NCBI GenBank assembly: GCA_944389925.1
Contig: CALXOD010000026.1
Span: forward strand, 1-62,938
DNA length: 62,938 nt
Direction: 5' to 3'
Origin: an uncultured Victivallaceae bacterium
GTDB taxonomy: Bacteria > Verrucomicrobiota > Lentisphaeria > Victivallales > Victivallaceae
Below are positions 45,873 through 55,916 of the stretch, one piece after another (position 1 is the first letter of the stretch; each line of letters starts with the position of its first letter). The notes beneath the pieces were generated by a model. The model did not search any database. It was given only the letters and a program-made list of their open reading frames with translations, and was not told the origin of the DNA. Made by a program: the position numbers and the translations under genes.

Positions 45873-48446
45873 ATGAACACTGAAAAATTTACCAATCGTA
45901 CTCGGGAGGCGTTGAACACCGCCTACATGTTGGCCACGGAAAACGGCAATACCGAATTGAAGAACATTCATGTGCTGGCCGCTCTGCTCAAACCTGACGA
46001 CGGGCTGGCCGCTTCGCTGCTGGAACGGCTCGGTGTCAGCCGCAAACTTTTCACCGGCAAGGTGGACGAGGCATTGCGGAAACTGCCCAAAGTGACCGGA
46101 CAGAGTGAAGTGTACAATTCCCGTGAATTCAGCCGCTTGCTGGTGGATGCCGCCAAACAGGCGGAGAATATGGGCGATGAATTCGTCAGTGTCGAGCACT
46201 TGCTCCTTGCCATCGCCGCGGACGGCGGGGAGGGCGCCGCATTGTTGGAATCCGCCGGGATTACCGCTGACCGGATTCTGGAGGCACTGAAACAGATTCG
46301 CGGTAATCAACGCGTTACTTCCGCTGATCCGGAAAATACGTTTGAGGCACTTAAAAAGTATGCCCGCGACTTGACCCGGCTGGCCATGCAGGACAAAATC
46401 GACCCGGTGATCGGTCGGGATGAGGAAATCCGGCGTGTGATCCAGATTCTTTCCCGTCGTACCAAGAACAATCCCGTGCTGATCGGGGAGCCGGGGGTCG
46501 GTAAAACCGCCATCGTAGAAGGACTGGCCCGTCGGATCGTTCGCGGCGACGTGCCGGAAAACCTCAAGGACCGACAACTGGTTGCTCTGGATATGGGCGC
46601 CCTGATCGCCGGGGCCAAGTTCCGTGGCGAATTCGAAGAACGGCTGAAAGCAGTGCTTAAGGAAGTGACGGAGTCCGAAGGGAAAATCATCCTCTTCATC
46701 GACGAACTGCATACCGTCGTCGGGGCCGGGGCTGCCGAAGGGGCGATGGACGCCGGTAATCTGCTCAAGCCGATGCTGGCGCGGGGAGAATTGCATTGTA
46801 TCGGCGCCACCACGCTGGACGAATACCGCAAGTATATTGAAAAGGATGCCGCGCTGGAACGCCGTTTCCAGTCGGTGATGGTCAATCCGCCTTCGGTGGA
46901 GGACACGATTTCGATCCTGCGCGGTTTGAAGGAACGGTATGAAATTCACCATGGGGTGAAGCTGCGGGACAGCGCACTGGTTGCTGCCGCGGTGCTTTCG
47001 GACAAGTACATTGCCGACCGTTTCCTGCCGGACAAAGCCATTGACCTGGTGGACGAAGCCGCCGCCGCGTTGCGGACGGAAATCGACAGTTCGCCGGTCG
47101 AACTGGATGAAAATGAACGGCGTGTCATGCAGTTGGAAATCGAGATCACCGGCCTGAAAAAGGAAAAGGATCCCGCTTCCATCAAGCGTCGGGAAGCCCT
47201 TGAAGCCGAGGCTGCCGAGCTCAAGAGCGCCGGCAAGGAATTGCGTGCTCGCTGGGAAAACGAAAAGAAGGCGATCAGCGATCTGCGTACCTTGCGTGAA
47301 TCGCTTGACGTAGCCCGTACCAAACTGGAAAAGGCCGAACGGGAATACCAGCTGGAGGAAGCCGCGAGATTGCGTCACGGAGTGATTCCCGGCATTGAAA
47401 AACAGATCCATGAAGCCGAGACCGCCATTCGCAACGACGACGGTACCCGGATGCTCAAGGAAGAGGTGGACGACGAGGACATCGCCGCCATCGTCAGCCG
47501 CTGGACGCACATCCCGGTCAGCAAACTCGTGCAGAGCGAAAAGCTGAAACTGCTGGCGCTCGGCGACAAGCTGCATGAGCGGGTGGTCGGCCAGGATGAA
47601 GCCGTCACCGCAGTTGCGGACGCGGTTTTGCGGGCCCGGGCCGGGCTGCAGGATCCGAAACGTCCGATCGCCTCGTTCATCTTTCTGGGGCCGACCGGGG
47701 TCGGGAAAACCGAATTGGCGCGGGCGCTGGCCGAGGATCTGTTCGACGATGAGCGGGCGATGGTGCGGATCGACATGTCGGAATACATGGAAAAATTCAG
47801 CGTGTCGCGTCTGGTCGGGGCTCCTCCCGGATATGTGGGATACGAAGAAGGCGGCCAGTTGACCGAAGCGGTTCGGCGGCGGCCTTATTCGGTGGTGCTG
47901 TTCGATGAAATCGAGAAGGCGCATCCGGATGTGTTCAACATTCTGCTGCAGATTCTCGAAGACGGGATCGTGACGGATTCCCAGGGGCGTACGGTTTCGT
48001 TCAAGAACACGATCATCATCATGACCAGCAACCTCGGCAGCGACCTGATTCTGGCCCACAAAGGCAATGCCGATGCGCTGCGTGATCAGCTGATGGTGGA
48101 GCTGCGGCGTCATTTCCGTCCGGAATTTCTGAACCGGGTGGATGAAACGCTGGTCTTCCACGGACTGGACAAGCGGCACATGGTGGCGATTGTGGACATT
48201 CAGCTGCGCCGTTTCGCGGCCCGGCTGCGTGATCAGAACATCGGGTTTGAAATCGACCAGGCGGCGAAAGAGTTCATCGCGGAAGACGGGTATGATCCGT
48301 CCTTCGGGGCACGGCCTCTGAAGCGGGCGGTGATCCGGCTGCTGGAAACGCCGGTGTCGCGGTTGATACTTGAAGGCAAACTGTCCGAAGGGATGGTGCT
48401 GAAGGTGACGCGCGGCGATGACGCACTGAAGTTGGAATGCATCTGA
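45873..48446 (+). CDS. clpB: ClpB disaggregase
   Basis: 857 residues, the same length as E. coli ClpB. This AAA+ hexamer pulls proteins out of aggregates with DnaK. Two nucleotide-binding domains are present: the first Walker [10 protein letters not shown] starts at residue 205 and the second GPTGVGKTE at residue 606. The coiled-coil middle domain lies at about 400-530, and the N-terminal Clp-N repeat domain at 1-145. The two hsp20 genes are neighbours on the same strand. It is the only gene between a sigma-54-like promoter and a strong terminator. Confidence 0.98.
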   Translation: MNTEKFTNRTREALNTAYMLATENGNTELKNIHVLAALLKPDDGLAASLLERLGVSRKLFTGKVDEALRKLPKVTGQSEVYNSREFSRLLVDAAKQAENMGDEFVSVEHLLLAIAADGGEGAALLESAGITADRILEALKQIRGNQRVTSADPENTFEALKKYARDLTRLAMQDKIDPVIGRDEEIRRVIQILSRRTKNNPVLIGEPGVGKTAIVEGLARRIVRGDVPENLKDRQLVALDMGALIAGAKFRGEFEERLKAVLKEVTESEGKIILFIDELHTVVGAGAAEGAMDAGNLLKPMLARGELHCIGATTLDEYRKYIEKDAALERRFQSVMVNPPSVEDTISILRGLKERYEIHHGVKLRDSALVAAAVLSDKYIADRFLPDKAIDLVDEAAAALRTEIDSSPVELDENERRVMQLEIEITGLKKEKDPASIKRREALEAEAAELKSAGKELRARWENEKKAISDLRTLRESLDVARTKLEKAEREYQLEEAARLRHGVIPGIEKQIHEAETAIRNDDGTRMLKEEVDDEDIAAIVSRWTHIPVSKLVQSEKLKLLALGDKLHERVVGQDEAVTAVADAVLRARAGLQDPKRPIASFIFLGPTGVGKTELARALAEDLFDDERAMVRIDMSEYMEKFSVSRLVGAPPGYVGYEEGGQLTEAVRRRPYSVVLFDEIEKAHPDVFNILLQILEDGIVTDSQGRTVSFKNTIIIMTSNLGSDLILAHKGNADALRDQLMVELRRHFRPEFLNRVDETLVFHGLDKRHMVAIVDIQLRRFAARLRDQNIGFEIDQAAKEFIAEDGYDPSFGARPLKRAVIRLLETPVSRLILEGKLSEGMVLKVTRGDDALKLECI

Positions 48447-48470
48447 TCGATTGACTGACCGAACGAAGGG

Positions 48471-48501
48471 AGCGGCGGATTTTTCCGCCGCTCTTTTTTT
48501 T
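48471..48501 (+). terminator. Rho-independent terminator of clpB
   Basis: An 8-bp all-GC-rich stem AGCGGCGG with CCGCCGCT and a 6-nt loop, followed by C and eight Ts. Confidence 0.92.
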
Positions 48502-48533
48502 ATGGGGAATCTAAGGTAATGTTCCCTGATGAC

Positions 48534-48562
48534 TTGACATGCGAATGTATTGTTAGTATAAT
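48534..48562 (+). promoter_or_regulatory. Consensus sigma-70 promoter
   Basis: TTGACA (48534-48539), exactly 17 bp, TATAAT (48557-48562): a perfect match at both elements. Nothing conventional lies immediately downstream; see the candidate small RNA. Confidence 0.8.
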
Positions 48563-48568
48563 CTTCAG

Positions 48569-48704
48569 CAGTCATCCGCCATTACAAATCCTGACCGTGC
48601 TGAAGCAAGGAGGGGAAGCAAGCTGCATGGGAAGATATTTTTCGAAAAAGGTTTCAAAGGCATGATGAAAGCCATTCTCCTGCAGACTAGTCTGGATTTT
48701 TTTT
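48569..48704 (+). ncRNA. Candidate small RNA (about 136 nt)
   Basis: The predicted start of the perfect promoter is near 48569. An 8-bp arm CTTCAGCA overlaps this start (from about 48563) and pairs with TGCTGAAG at about 48598. Transcription could end at a weak CAGA-CTAG-TCTG hairpin followed by eight Ts (48697-48704). A ribosome-site-like AGGAGG and a 12-codon frame (MGRYFSKKVSKA) lie inside, so a leader peptide or small toxin is an alternative to a regulatory RNA. No known RNA family was recognised. Confidence 0.35.
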
Positions 48705-49066
48705 AGAGTAAATGCGATGAATTGGGTTTGCTGTTCTATTTTACCAAAGGTTATATGGGAGATCTGATAACAAAATGGGCCGGATGCGGACGATTCTGGC
48801 GGTGGTTACGGGGGGATTGCTGATAGTTGCTGTGGGGGAATTGCTGTTTGGACTGTACCATTTCCCTAGGCAGCACCTGCATTCTTTGATGAGAGTTCTG
48901 GCAAAAATTTTCTCTATTGCTCTAAGTGAATAATTGCCAATTAAAGAGACGACTTCATAATAGTTTGAGATATAGAGCCGTGTATTTGAGTGGCGTGAAT
49001 ATTTAAAGCGGAACTGCTTCAGTTTTCGCCATAAGTATACGCGGCGAATGAATTTTTACAAATCGC
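48705..49066. other. Intergenic mosaic region with one possible tiny membrane-peptide frame
   Basis: Between the candidate RNA and the 49067 gene there is no convincing gene. One frame at 48775-48933 (+) would encode 52 residues with a hydrophobic segment (ILAVVTGGLLIVAVGELLF) but has no good ribosome site; confidence in it is low. The composition becomes AT-rich towards 49000. Confidence 0.3.
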
Positions 49067-49387
49067 TTACACTGGTTTCGCCGTTCGGGCGAGCGCTTCC
49101 CGGCGCTCCCGGATGATCGCCCGGAGTTTCCGGTTCGCCCGGCGGATCATCGCCGGAGTGCAACCTTCCGCAGAGGAGGCGGCATCCTCATCCGACAGAA
49201 TGATGGTACCGCGCTCGTCGAAAAGGTCCCGTGCATATTTCCCACCGAACTTTACCGCCGCATACGGCTGGTAGAATTCATCGATCACCGCATCACACCG
49301 GATTCGCCGGATTAGACCGAACAGGTCGAAGAATACCGGAAATGTCAGCGCCAGCGTGTATTCAATACTCCAGCCGAATTCCTTCAT
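49067..49387 (-). CDS. Hypothetical protein, possibly a truncated gene
   Basis: 106 residues from the first ATG. It has EFGWSIEYTLALTFP then a Phe/Leu-rich helical part and an Arg-rich C-terminus (MIRRANRKLRAIIRERREA). No family was recognised with certainty. The same frame continues upstream without a stop (ISEYDFLACRI), and an ATA lies where a start could be expected. The gene may therefore have lost its true start at the junction with AT-rich DNA. Confidence 0.4.
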   Translation of the reverse strand: MKEFGWSIEYTLALTFPVFFDLFGLIRRIRCDAVIDEFYQPYAAVKFGGKYARDLFDERGTIILSDEDAASSAEGCTPAMIRRANRKLRAIIRERREALARTAKPV

Positions 49388-49650
49388 GATCCGGCAGGCG
49401 AGAAAATCATACTCCGATATTTCGGTACGTCCCTTTGTATTGTAATCCCAGCACGGTAATGGTTGCTTGTTTGGGGAATTTGAATATTTCTAATACGAGA
49501 GTTGTATTATCATTTTGTATGATTATTTTATGGATGTAATTAAATAATTGATTTTCTTCTTTTGTGGGGTGATTTTGTGAGATTAAAAGCATTTGTTTAT
49601 TCTTGATTTTTAGTTGAATGTATTTTTTTTAAGATGGATGGAGGCTTGGG
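49388..49650. other. AT-rich region upstream of the CRISPR-Cas operon
   Basis: The stretch from about 49470 to 49640 is strikingly AT-rich against GC-rich surroundings and contains the likely promoter(s) of the cas operon. On the minus strand a frame of 61 codons (49407-49592) looks more like random AT-rich translation than a gene, though it cannot be excluded. Confidence 0.35.
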
Positions 49651-50790
49651 GTGAATAGTAAAGAAGATAAGCGAACTCATGTTCTAATTTCTCTCTGTGG
49701 TATGTCGCCTGCTGTGATTACGGAAACTGTTTTTGCTCTGACCGAGTCTGGAGATCCACCTGAACAGGTGATTGTCATTACTACCAGCGCCGGAGCAGTT
49801 GGCCTTCGTGAAAAACTTTGGAATTCCGGAGTATGGACCACACTGATGAGGCGATTGCCATATAAGATCGATTTTTCTTTGAATCAGAAACATTTGCGCT
49901 TACTGCCAGATGGTGATCGTGACGCTGCGGATGTGGTTCATTCTCCGACAGTGGAGAATGCTGCTTCTTTCATTCTGGATGTATTACGGCAATATACTGA
50001 AAATCCCGATACCCGGATTACCTTTTCAATCGCCGGAGGGCGCAAAACCATGAGCGCACTCGGCGCATTGTGTATGAGCTTGCTCGGACGGCATGATGAT
50101 CGACTCTGCCATATTCTGGTGAATCCGCCATTTGACGACCCGATGCTGAATCCCGTATTTTACTTTCCCCAGCCTGGACGGATTCACACAGACCGCAATG
50201 GGAATGTGTATGATTCCGGAACCGCCGAGCTGACGCTGTCGGATCTCCCGTTCGTGCAGTGCAGATATTTGTTGGCCAACGAGCTGGGGCGACTTCCTGG
50301 TGACTATGTACGGATGGTTGAGTTGGCGAACCGCACGGTGACGCGGCTGAAACCTTCGGAAAAACTCGAACTGGTGCCAGCACAGTTGACCGTCCGGATT
50401 GGGAATGGGGCTTTTCGACTTCAATTCCGGCAATTTCTGCTCTATTGGATGCTGGCCGAACGGCGCAGCAGGGGGCTGGATCATTTGTATCACCGCAAAG
50501 ACCTCTATGAGGAATTCGTGGGGTTTGTCGAACACGTGCAGAAAAAAGTGCCGCAACGCTACTGGTATTCCTGCTCCGCTCTGCAGGAGAATGATAAAAT
50601 CCGGGAGGATACTTTAAACAAAAGAGTATCCGACCTTGCCGCTGTGCTGAAGAAACGAAATGTGCCGGAATCTTTTCTGCCGACGCGGGGAAGAGGGATT
50701 TACGGTCTCGGGCTGGAGCCGGGACAAATCCACATCCGGACATCCGGCGGAAGTCCGGAAAGTGGTTCTGCCGATCGGACCGAATTATAA
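49651..50790 (+). CDS. CARF-domain CRISPR protein (NE0113-like) with winged-helix-like C-terminus
   Basis: 379 residues starting with GTG, supported by a GGAGG six bases upstream. The N-terminal half has the layout of the NE0113/Csm6-type CARF family: ISLCGMSPAVITETVFAL at 13-30 and SIAGGRKTMSALGAL at 126-140, the latter typical of cyclic-oligoadenylate pockets. The C-terminal part (about 300-365, NKRVSDLAAVLKK then TRGRGIYGL) looks like an OmpR-type winged helix. I see no HEPN RxxxxH motif. It could therefore be a ring nuclease, a cOA-responsive transcription factor, or both. It is 70 bp before cmr2 and probably in the operon. Confidence 0.7.
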   Translation: MNSKEDKRTHVLISLCGMSPAVITETVFALTESGDPPEQVIVITTSAGAVGLREKLWNSGVWTTLMRRLPYKIDFSLNQKHLRLLPDGDRDAADVVHSPTVENAASFILDVLRQYTENPDTRITFSIAGGRKTMSALGALCMSLLGRHDDRLCHILVNPPFDDPMLNPVFYFPQPGRIHTDRNGNVYDSGTAELTLSDLPFVQCRYLLANELGRLPGDYVRMVELANRTVTRLKPSEKLELVPAQLTVRIGNGAFRLQFRQFLLYWMLAERRSRGLDHLYHRKDLYEEFVGFVEHVQKKVPQRYWYSCSALQENDKIREDTLNKRVSDLAAVLKKRNVPESFLPTRGRGIYGLGLEPGQIHIRTSGGSPESGSADRTEL

Positions 50791-50860
50791 TAATTGATGA
50801 AGTCAAAAAAGTGAATCATTTCGTTTTCATCAGCTTTTGCTAAATCAACAGGGAGGAAAG

Positions 50861-53434
50861 ATGGACAAACGGGAAGAACAATTCAAACGGATGGTTCTGG
50901 CGTATCTGCACGATCCGCCGCATAAGGTACTGGACCTGCTCAGGCATGAGGAGTTTGCGGCGGCCTTTATCCGGACCGTATGGGTGGATTGTCCGACGGG
51001 CAGCGAGGATCTGCGGTATGAGCGGTTGGCGGAAGACGGCGATCCTTATTTCTGGGAAAACACGCCGGATCACGCCGCCGCGGCGGCGGACCGGGTGATT
51101 TTCCCGAACCACTCGGCCGGAGCGGGCGGTTGTTTTTCTGATCGGAACAGCCACCGGGGAACGATCAAGCATCCGCTTGGGGCGGGAGAACGGCAGATCG
51201 TCTGTCCGGTTACCGCGGCAAAGGCGGAGGAGCAGTTGCAGGACAGCTTCGGGGGGATCAAGGCGGAGTCGTGGCGGGAATTCTTCTTTCTGCTCTGGCG
51301 GCGCTGGCGGGAGGCGAGTGCGGCGATCAATCCGGCGCTGGCGGCGTTGCCTGCAGATTCCAGAATTCCCGATCATACGATATGGCTGCATGCGGATTTG
51401 ACCGCGGCGTTCGAAGCGTGCAGAACCGGTGGCGGTTCCCGGCTTGAACCGGCGTTTCTGCTGTTTCAGCTCGGACCGGTCCAGGAATGGATTGCGGCAG
51501 CGCGTTCCACGCGGGATTTGTGGAGCGGCTCGTATCTGATTTCGTGGTTGACGGGGCAGGCGATCAAAGCGGTGACCGACGAGATCGGGCCGTCGGCGGT
51601 GATCTTTCCCGCATTACGCGGACTCGGAATTTTTGACGCGGTCAACCGGGAATTTTTCGAGCACGTTTTCTACCAGGGAAAAGACGGTCAGAGCGACTCC
51701 CTGTGGCAGCGGCTGTACGGAACATCCCGGGAAACGGAGAATGCAGACAGTGCGTTGTTTCATCCGACCATTCCGAATCGTTTTCTGGCGCTCGTTCCCG
51801 CCTCGCGGGCGGCGGAACTGGCAGGCCGGGCGGAACAGGCGGTACGAGACGAGTTGAAAAAAATCAGCGACCACTGTTTTAAGGAGCTGAAGAAGCTGGC
51901 ACAACGGGATATCTCCTCCTGGCGGCCGCGTTGGGAGAAACAGGTGGAACTCATGCCGCAGATCACCTGGCAGACGCTTCCTTTTCATACGGATCTAGAT
52001 CAGGCGCTTGCCGTGTTGGAGAAGATAGATCCCGCGCAGGCGGAACGGATGCGGCAGGTCCGGCGCCTGGCGGAAGAACTTATTCCGGAAAAACAGCGCG
52101 ACGGCCGTTACTATCGCAGGTGCGAGCGTTGCGGAGAACACCCGGACCGCTGCTCCCATGCGGAGAAGAGATGGAGCCTCAATCGACCGGAATTGGCCTG
52201 GGGGGCGAATTTTGCGGAAGTGAGCCTGCGCCTGGCGGCCCGCCGCAACACGCGCGACTTTGCCGCGTTCGTTACCGATGACCATCAGGAAGGCGTTCCG
52301 AAGGATATGCTGACCGGTAAAGAAGAGGCGGTCGGAGACGAGGCGTTTTGGAAAAATCCCCCCGGGATTTTCAAGGACAATGAGGGACCGTATGGTGCCA
52401 TGAACATCATCAAGCGCCTCTGGTGTGCCCCTGACTGCGGTTATCTGGTTCGGGCGCTGAATTTTCCTCCCCAACGGGTTAATGCGTTTCTGCGTTTTGA
52501 ATCGACACCGGAACTGGCGGGGAAGCGCGGCTATTTCGCGATTCTCGCACTGGACGGCGACGAGATGGGCAAATGGATCAGCGGAGAGAAGACGCCGGGG
52601 TTTCTGGAACAGCTCCGGGAAAATACGCGGGTGTATTTTGAGCGGCTCGGCGTAACGCCGGATTATCGGCGTCAGGTGACGCCTGGCTACCATCTGCAAT
52701 TCAGTGAAGCTCTGGCAAATTTTGCTTCAAAATTTGCGGGACGGATCGTCGAAGAGCACGGCGGCTGTCTGATCTATGCGGGCGGCGATGATGTACTGGC
52801 GGCGCTGCCCGCAGAGAAGGCGCTGGATTGTGCCGAGGCGCTGCGGAAAGCTTTTCACGGAGACGGCGGCTGGCAGGACGGAATTCTGGTACCGGGTGGC
52901 CGGGCCGAGGTTTCCTGCGGGATTGCCATTGCCCATGCGCATCATCCATTGCAACAGGTTGTAGCAGAAGCACGCCGGGCAGAACACCGGGCGAAGCACG
53001 ATTACGGACGGAGTGCCTTTGCCGTGTCGTTGCTCAAACGCGGCGGAGAGATCATCCATTGGGGCGCGAACTGGCAGGATGGGGCATTGCCACTTTTCCG
53101 GAAGTTTCTGGAGATGACGTTGCAGGAAAAAGTTTCCAAGCGTTTCCCCTATGTACTCGCAGGACTGCTGGCGCCGTACCGGCTGCAGGACGGGGCGGAG
53201 AAGTTTGCTCCGGAATTTCATCCGCGCGAGGTAATTGCCGGTGAACTGGAGCAGGTGCTGGCCAGGCAGGTGGAGGATAAGGAGCAGAGACCATTGCTGC
53301 GGGAAATGAGCCTGGCTTATCTGGATGCTCTGGACAGGAAAAAGCGCTGGGGCGATTTTGAAAAACTGTTTTTGTCGGCGGCATTCATCGGGCGCGGTCA
53401 TTCCGATGATGGCAAGGAAGGGGGGCAGGCATGA
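50861..53434 (+). CDS. cmr2: Cmr2/Cas10, type III-B large subunit and cOA synthase
   Basis: 857 residues from the ATG at 50861 (GGGAGGAAAG site). It senses target RNA and makes cyclic oligoadenylate. An N-terminal HD motif is at 17-18 (YLHDPPHK), as in Cmr2. The palm domains have LDGDEMGKW (D565, D567) and an intact GGDD at 641-644 (YAGGDDVLAAL), so cOA synthesis is expected. A zinc knuckle is at C421, C424, C431 and H433. It overlaps cmr3 in ATGATGA. Confidence 0.93.
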   Translation: MDKREEQFKRMVLAYLHDPPHKVLDLLRHEEFAAAFIRTVWVDCPTGSEDLRYERLAEDGDPYFWENTPDHAAAAADRVIFPNHSAGAGGCFSDRNSHRGTIKHPLGAGERQIVCPVTAAKAEEQLQDSFGGIKAESWREFFFLLWRRWREASAAINPALAALPADSRIPDHTIWLHADLTAAFEACRTGGGSRLEPAFLLFQLGPVQEWIAAARSTRDLWSGSYLISWLTGQAIKAVTDEIGPSAVIFPALRGLGIFDAVNREFFEHVFYQGKDGQSDSLWQRLYGTSRETENADSALFHPTIPNRFLALVPASRAAELAGRAEQAVRDELKKISDHCFKELKKLAQRDISSWRPRWEKQVELMPQITWQTLPFHTDLDQALAVLEKIDPAQAERMRQVRRLAEELIPEKQRDGRYYRRCERCGEHPDRCSHAEKRWSLNRPELAWGANFAEVSLRLAARRNTRDFAAFVTDDHQEGVPKDMLTGKEEAVGDEAFWKNPPGIFKDNEGPYGAMNIIKRLWCAPDCGYLVRALNFPPQRVNAFLRFESTPELAGKRGYFAILALDGDEMGKWISGEKTPGFLEQLRENTRVYFERLGVTPDYRRQVTPGYHLQFSEALANFASKFAGRIVEEHGGCLIYAGGDDVLAALPAEKALDCAEALRKAFHGDGGWQDGILVPGGRAEVSCGIAIAHAHHPLQQVVAEARRAEHRAKHDYGRSAFAVSLLKRGGEIIHWGANWQDGALPLFRKFLEMTLQEKVSKRFPYVLAGLLAPYRLQDGAEKFAPEFHPREVIAGELEQVLARQVEDKEQRPLLREMSLAYLDALDRKKRWGDFEKLFLSAAFIGRGHSDDGKEGGQA

Positions 53435-54612
53435 TGAATTACGAACTTGAATTGCAGCCGCGAGACGTACTTTATTTTCGGGACGGGCGTCCGATTGGGG
53501 GAAGTGCCGAAGGAAGTGGGGCCGTGTGGCCGCATCCGGCATTGTTTCACTCGGCGTTGCTGGCGGCGCTGCAACGTCGATTTTCGGAGCGACTGGGAGA
53601 ATGGGAGAGTGAACATCACCGCCTGACAGATTCCGAAAAACGGAAACAGGAACGGGGCAAGGTCCGATTTCATCTGGGCGGTCTGAAGAGCTGGGGGCCG
53701 TTTCCGAAAACAGACGAGGGGATTCTGGTCGCGACTCCGGCCGACCTGTTGGCACAGGGGGGCGTTGCGGCACCGCTGCTGCTGCCGGAACGGGGAGGGG
53801 TATCGAATCTGCCGGAACCGCTGAAATATCCGGTCGGCAGTTTTGACGGGGCGACGAAAGAGAAACCCGGCGAGTGGCTGTTTCTCTCGGAGCTTTCGCG
53901 TTACCTGGCGGGAGAGACGGAAAAGTTGCGGACGGTCGCTTCCCGGGAGCTGTATCTTTCCGAAGCGCGTCCGGGGATCGGGATCGATGCCGAACGACGG
54001 GTGGTGGCGGAGAGCCGGTTTTACAGTGCGGAGTATCTGCGGTTGAGGCAGGGCGTTTCGATGGCGGCGTTTGCCTCCTGCACGGCGAAAAAATACAACG
54101 GCGCTGAAACCGACATGCTTGAAGAACTTTTCCGGGAAACGAACCGTTGTGATCTGATTTTCGGCGGGCAGCGCGGCACCGCCCGGTTGGAATGTTGTCG
54201 CCGCTTGACGGCACTGGTAGCGGCGCCACCGGATTCATTTCCGGAAAACCGGGTGAAATGGGTATTGCTTTCGCCGGCGTTTTTCTGCAACGGATGGATC
54301 CCGGGATGGCTGGATCGCCGGAGCGGCGCGGTGATGCTCCGGGAGAACAAGAGCGAAACGGTCGATGCCCGGCTGGTGGCGGCCTGTATTCCGAAACCGC
54401 AGGTGGTTTCCGGCTGGAATCTGGCGACGAATGTGCCGAAGGTGACTCGGCTGCTGGTGCCGGCGGGAGCGGTTTATTACTTCGAATGCAGGACGCAGGA
54501 GGATGCGCGGCGCCTCTGCCGGATCCTGCATGGTAGAACCAAGCCTGATGCGTTGGGTGAACAGGGGGTCGGGCTTGGAGTCTGCGGCCGATGGGATTTT
54601 ATGAAACTGTAA
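53431..54612 (+). CDS. cmr3: Cmr3, Cas5-like subunit
   Basis: 393 residues. The Cmr3 N-terminus LELQPRDVLYFRDGRPI and GSGAVWPHPALFHSALLAAL are characteristic, and a RAMP glycine-rich loop follows near the C-terminus (GEQGVGLGVCGRW). It caps the crRNA 5' handle in the complex and contacts Cmr2. Confidence 0.9.
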   Translation: MMNYELELQPRDVLYFRDGRPIGGSAEGSGAVWPHPALFHSALLAALQRRFSERLGEWESEHHRLTDSEKRKQERGKVRFHLGGLKSWGPFPKTDEGILVATPADLLAQGGVAAPLLLPERGGVSNLPEPLKYPVGSFDGATKEKPGEWLFLSELSRYLAGETEKLRTVASRELYLSEARPGIGIDAERRVVAESRFYSAEYLRLRQGVSMAAFASCTAKKYNGAETDMLEELFRETNRCDLIFGGQRGTARLECCRRLTALVAAPPDSFPENRVKWVLLSPAFFCNGWIPGWLDRRSGAVMLRENKSETVDARLVAACIPKPQVVSGWNLATNVPKVTRLLVPAGAVYYFECRTQEDARRLCRILHGRTKPDALGEQGVGLGVCGRWDFMKL

Positions 54613-54652
54613 CGATTTGCACAGATCATCAAAAAAATAGAAAGGATGAAGA

Positions 54653-55504
54653 ATGATGGAAAAACAGATTATTTCGATTTTCACGCGTACGCCTCTGCAT
54701 GTGGGAGCGGGTAATTCCGTGGGCGCGGTTGATTCCCCGGTCATGCGCGAACGGCATACCCGGATTCCGATCATTCCCGGCAGCAGCCTGAAGGGGGTAC
54801 TGGCCGATCTCTGGAATGATGAGCAATTCAAGCGGACCGAAGAGGGGAAAAAACTGTTCGGTGAGGATGCACAGAATTCGGCTGGAGCGAAAGCCGGACA
54901 ACTGCTGGTCGGAGAGGCACGGGTGCTGGCGTTCCCGGTACGCTCCGCGAAGGGGTCGTTTGCCTGGATCAGCTGTCCGCTGGCGTTGCGGCGTCTGGAG
55001 CGGGATGCCGAACTGATGCTGAATGTGGCGCAGTTCGACGATTTGACGGAGGACCGGTGTGCCGCGGTTTCCGACGCTGTGACGCTCAGCGGCGGCAGAG
55101 TGGTACTTGAGGAATATCAGTTCTCCTGTCAGCAGAAGGATCTTGGTGTGATTGCGGAAAATCTGGCGGCGCTCAGCGCGGATCCGGTCTGGAAGGAGAT
55201 TGGGAAACGGCTGGTAGTGGTGAACGACGAGATGTTCAGTTATTTCGTTGAACAGGCCTGCGAGGTGGTGTCGCGGATCCGGGTGAACGACGCAACCGGC
55301 ACGGTCGATGCTGGGGGATTGTTCAATCAGGAACAGGTGCCGTCGGAGACGATGTTCTACGCGGTGCTGGGGGCGGAGACGAAGAGGGCGGCTTCTGAGG
55401 TTCTGGACCAGGTACGGAAGAAACTGGCATCGGTCGGGAATGTGCTGCAGATCGGCGGCGACGAGACGATCGGTCTCGGGTATTGTACGGTAACGCTCAA
55501 CTGA
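54653..55504 (+). CDS. cmr4: Cmr4, Cas7-like backbone subunit and RNA nuclease
   Basis: 283 residues. The catalytic aspartate is in GAVDSPVMRERHT, position 27 by the first ATG and 26 by the second, the same place as the known RNA-cleaving residue of Cmr4. GSSLKGVLADLW and GLGYCTV complete the RAMP fold. Several copies form the backbone and cut target RNA at 6-nt steps. It follows cmr3 by 40 bp. Confidence 0.93.
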   Translation: MMEKQIISIFTRTPLHVGAGNSVGAVDSPVMRERHTRIPIIPGSSLKGVLADLWNDEQFKRTEEGKKLFGEDAQNSAGAKAGQLLVGEARVLAFPVRSAKGSFAWISCPLALRRLERDAELMLNVAQFDDLTEDRCAAVSDAVTLSGGRVVLEEYQFSCQQKDLGVIAENLAALSADPVWKEIGKRLVVVNDEMFSYFVEQACEVVSRIRVNDATGTVDAGGLFNQEQVPSETMFYAVLGAETKRAASEVLDQVRKKLASVGNVLQIGGDETIGLGYCTVTLN

Positions 55505-55520
55505 GGGGGGAGGGAAAACT

Positions 55521-55916
55521 ATGAAAAATCTCGATCAGATCCGCGCCGCGAACGCGATCCGTTTTCAGAATACTGTCTTTCCCGGAGCAGAAGGCGGTGA
55601 AGTGGTAAAAAAAGTGCCGACGATGATTCGAGACAATGGAATGCTTGCGGCTGCCGCCTTTGCCGCTGAGCCCAAGGGAACTGGAAACTATAAGAATCCC
55701 GGTCACAAGAAAGTATTTGACTGCATCATCGAGCACCTTGCTTCCAATGGTGTAAAATTGCTGAGCAAAACCATGTCTCTTGAGGAGTTTATTCAATATC
55801 TGGCGGGCGGGGATTCCGCTATATTGCGGCATGTGACGGCAGAAAGTATGGAGTATTTGAACTATCTGCGTCGTTTTGCCCGCAAAAAGGAGGGAGAAAA
55901 CCATGGCAGGGAATAG
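55521..55916 (+). CDS. cmr5: Cmr5, small subunit (Cas11)
   Basis: 131 residues, mostly helical, with the Cmr5 pattern RAANAIRF near the start and VPTMIRDNGMLAAAAF (the family IlqnGLaqalaF-type motif). It stacks along the inner face of the complex. It lies 16 bp after cmr4 and overlaps cmr6 by 14 bp. Confidence 0.88.
   Translation: MKNLDQIRAANAIRFQNTVFPGAEGGEVVKKVPTMIRDNGMLAAAAFAAEPKGTGNYKNPGHKKVFDCIIEHLASNGVKLLSKTMSLEEFIQYLAGGDSAILRHVTAESMEYLNYLRRFARKKEGENHGRE

Noticed and set aside
45822-48575. A 917-codon open frame opposite clpB
   Set aside because: It is the antisense shadow of clpB in a GC-rich genome, with His/Arg/Gln-rich low-quality translation and no ribosome site.
48775-48933. 52-codon hydrophobic frame as a firm gene
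   Set aside because: There is no ribosome site at proper distance and no relatives were recognised. It is mentioned only as a weak possibility.
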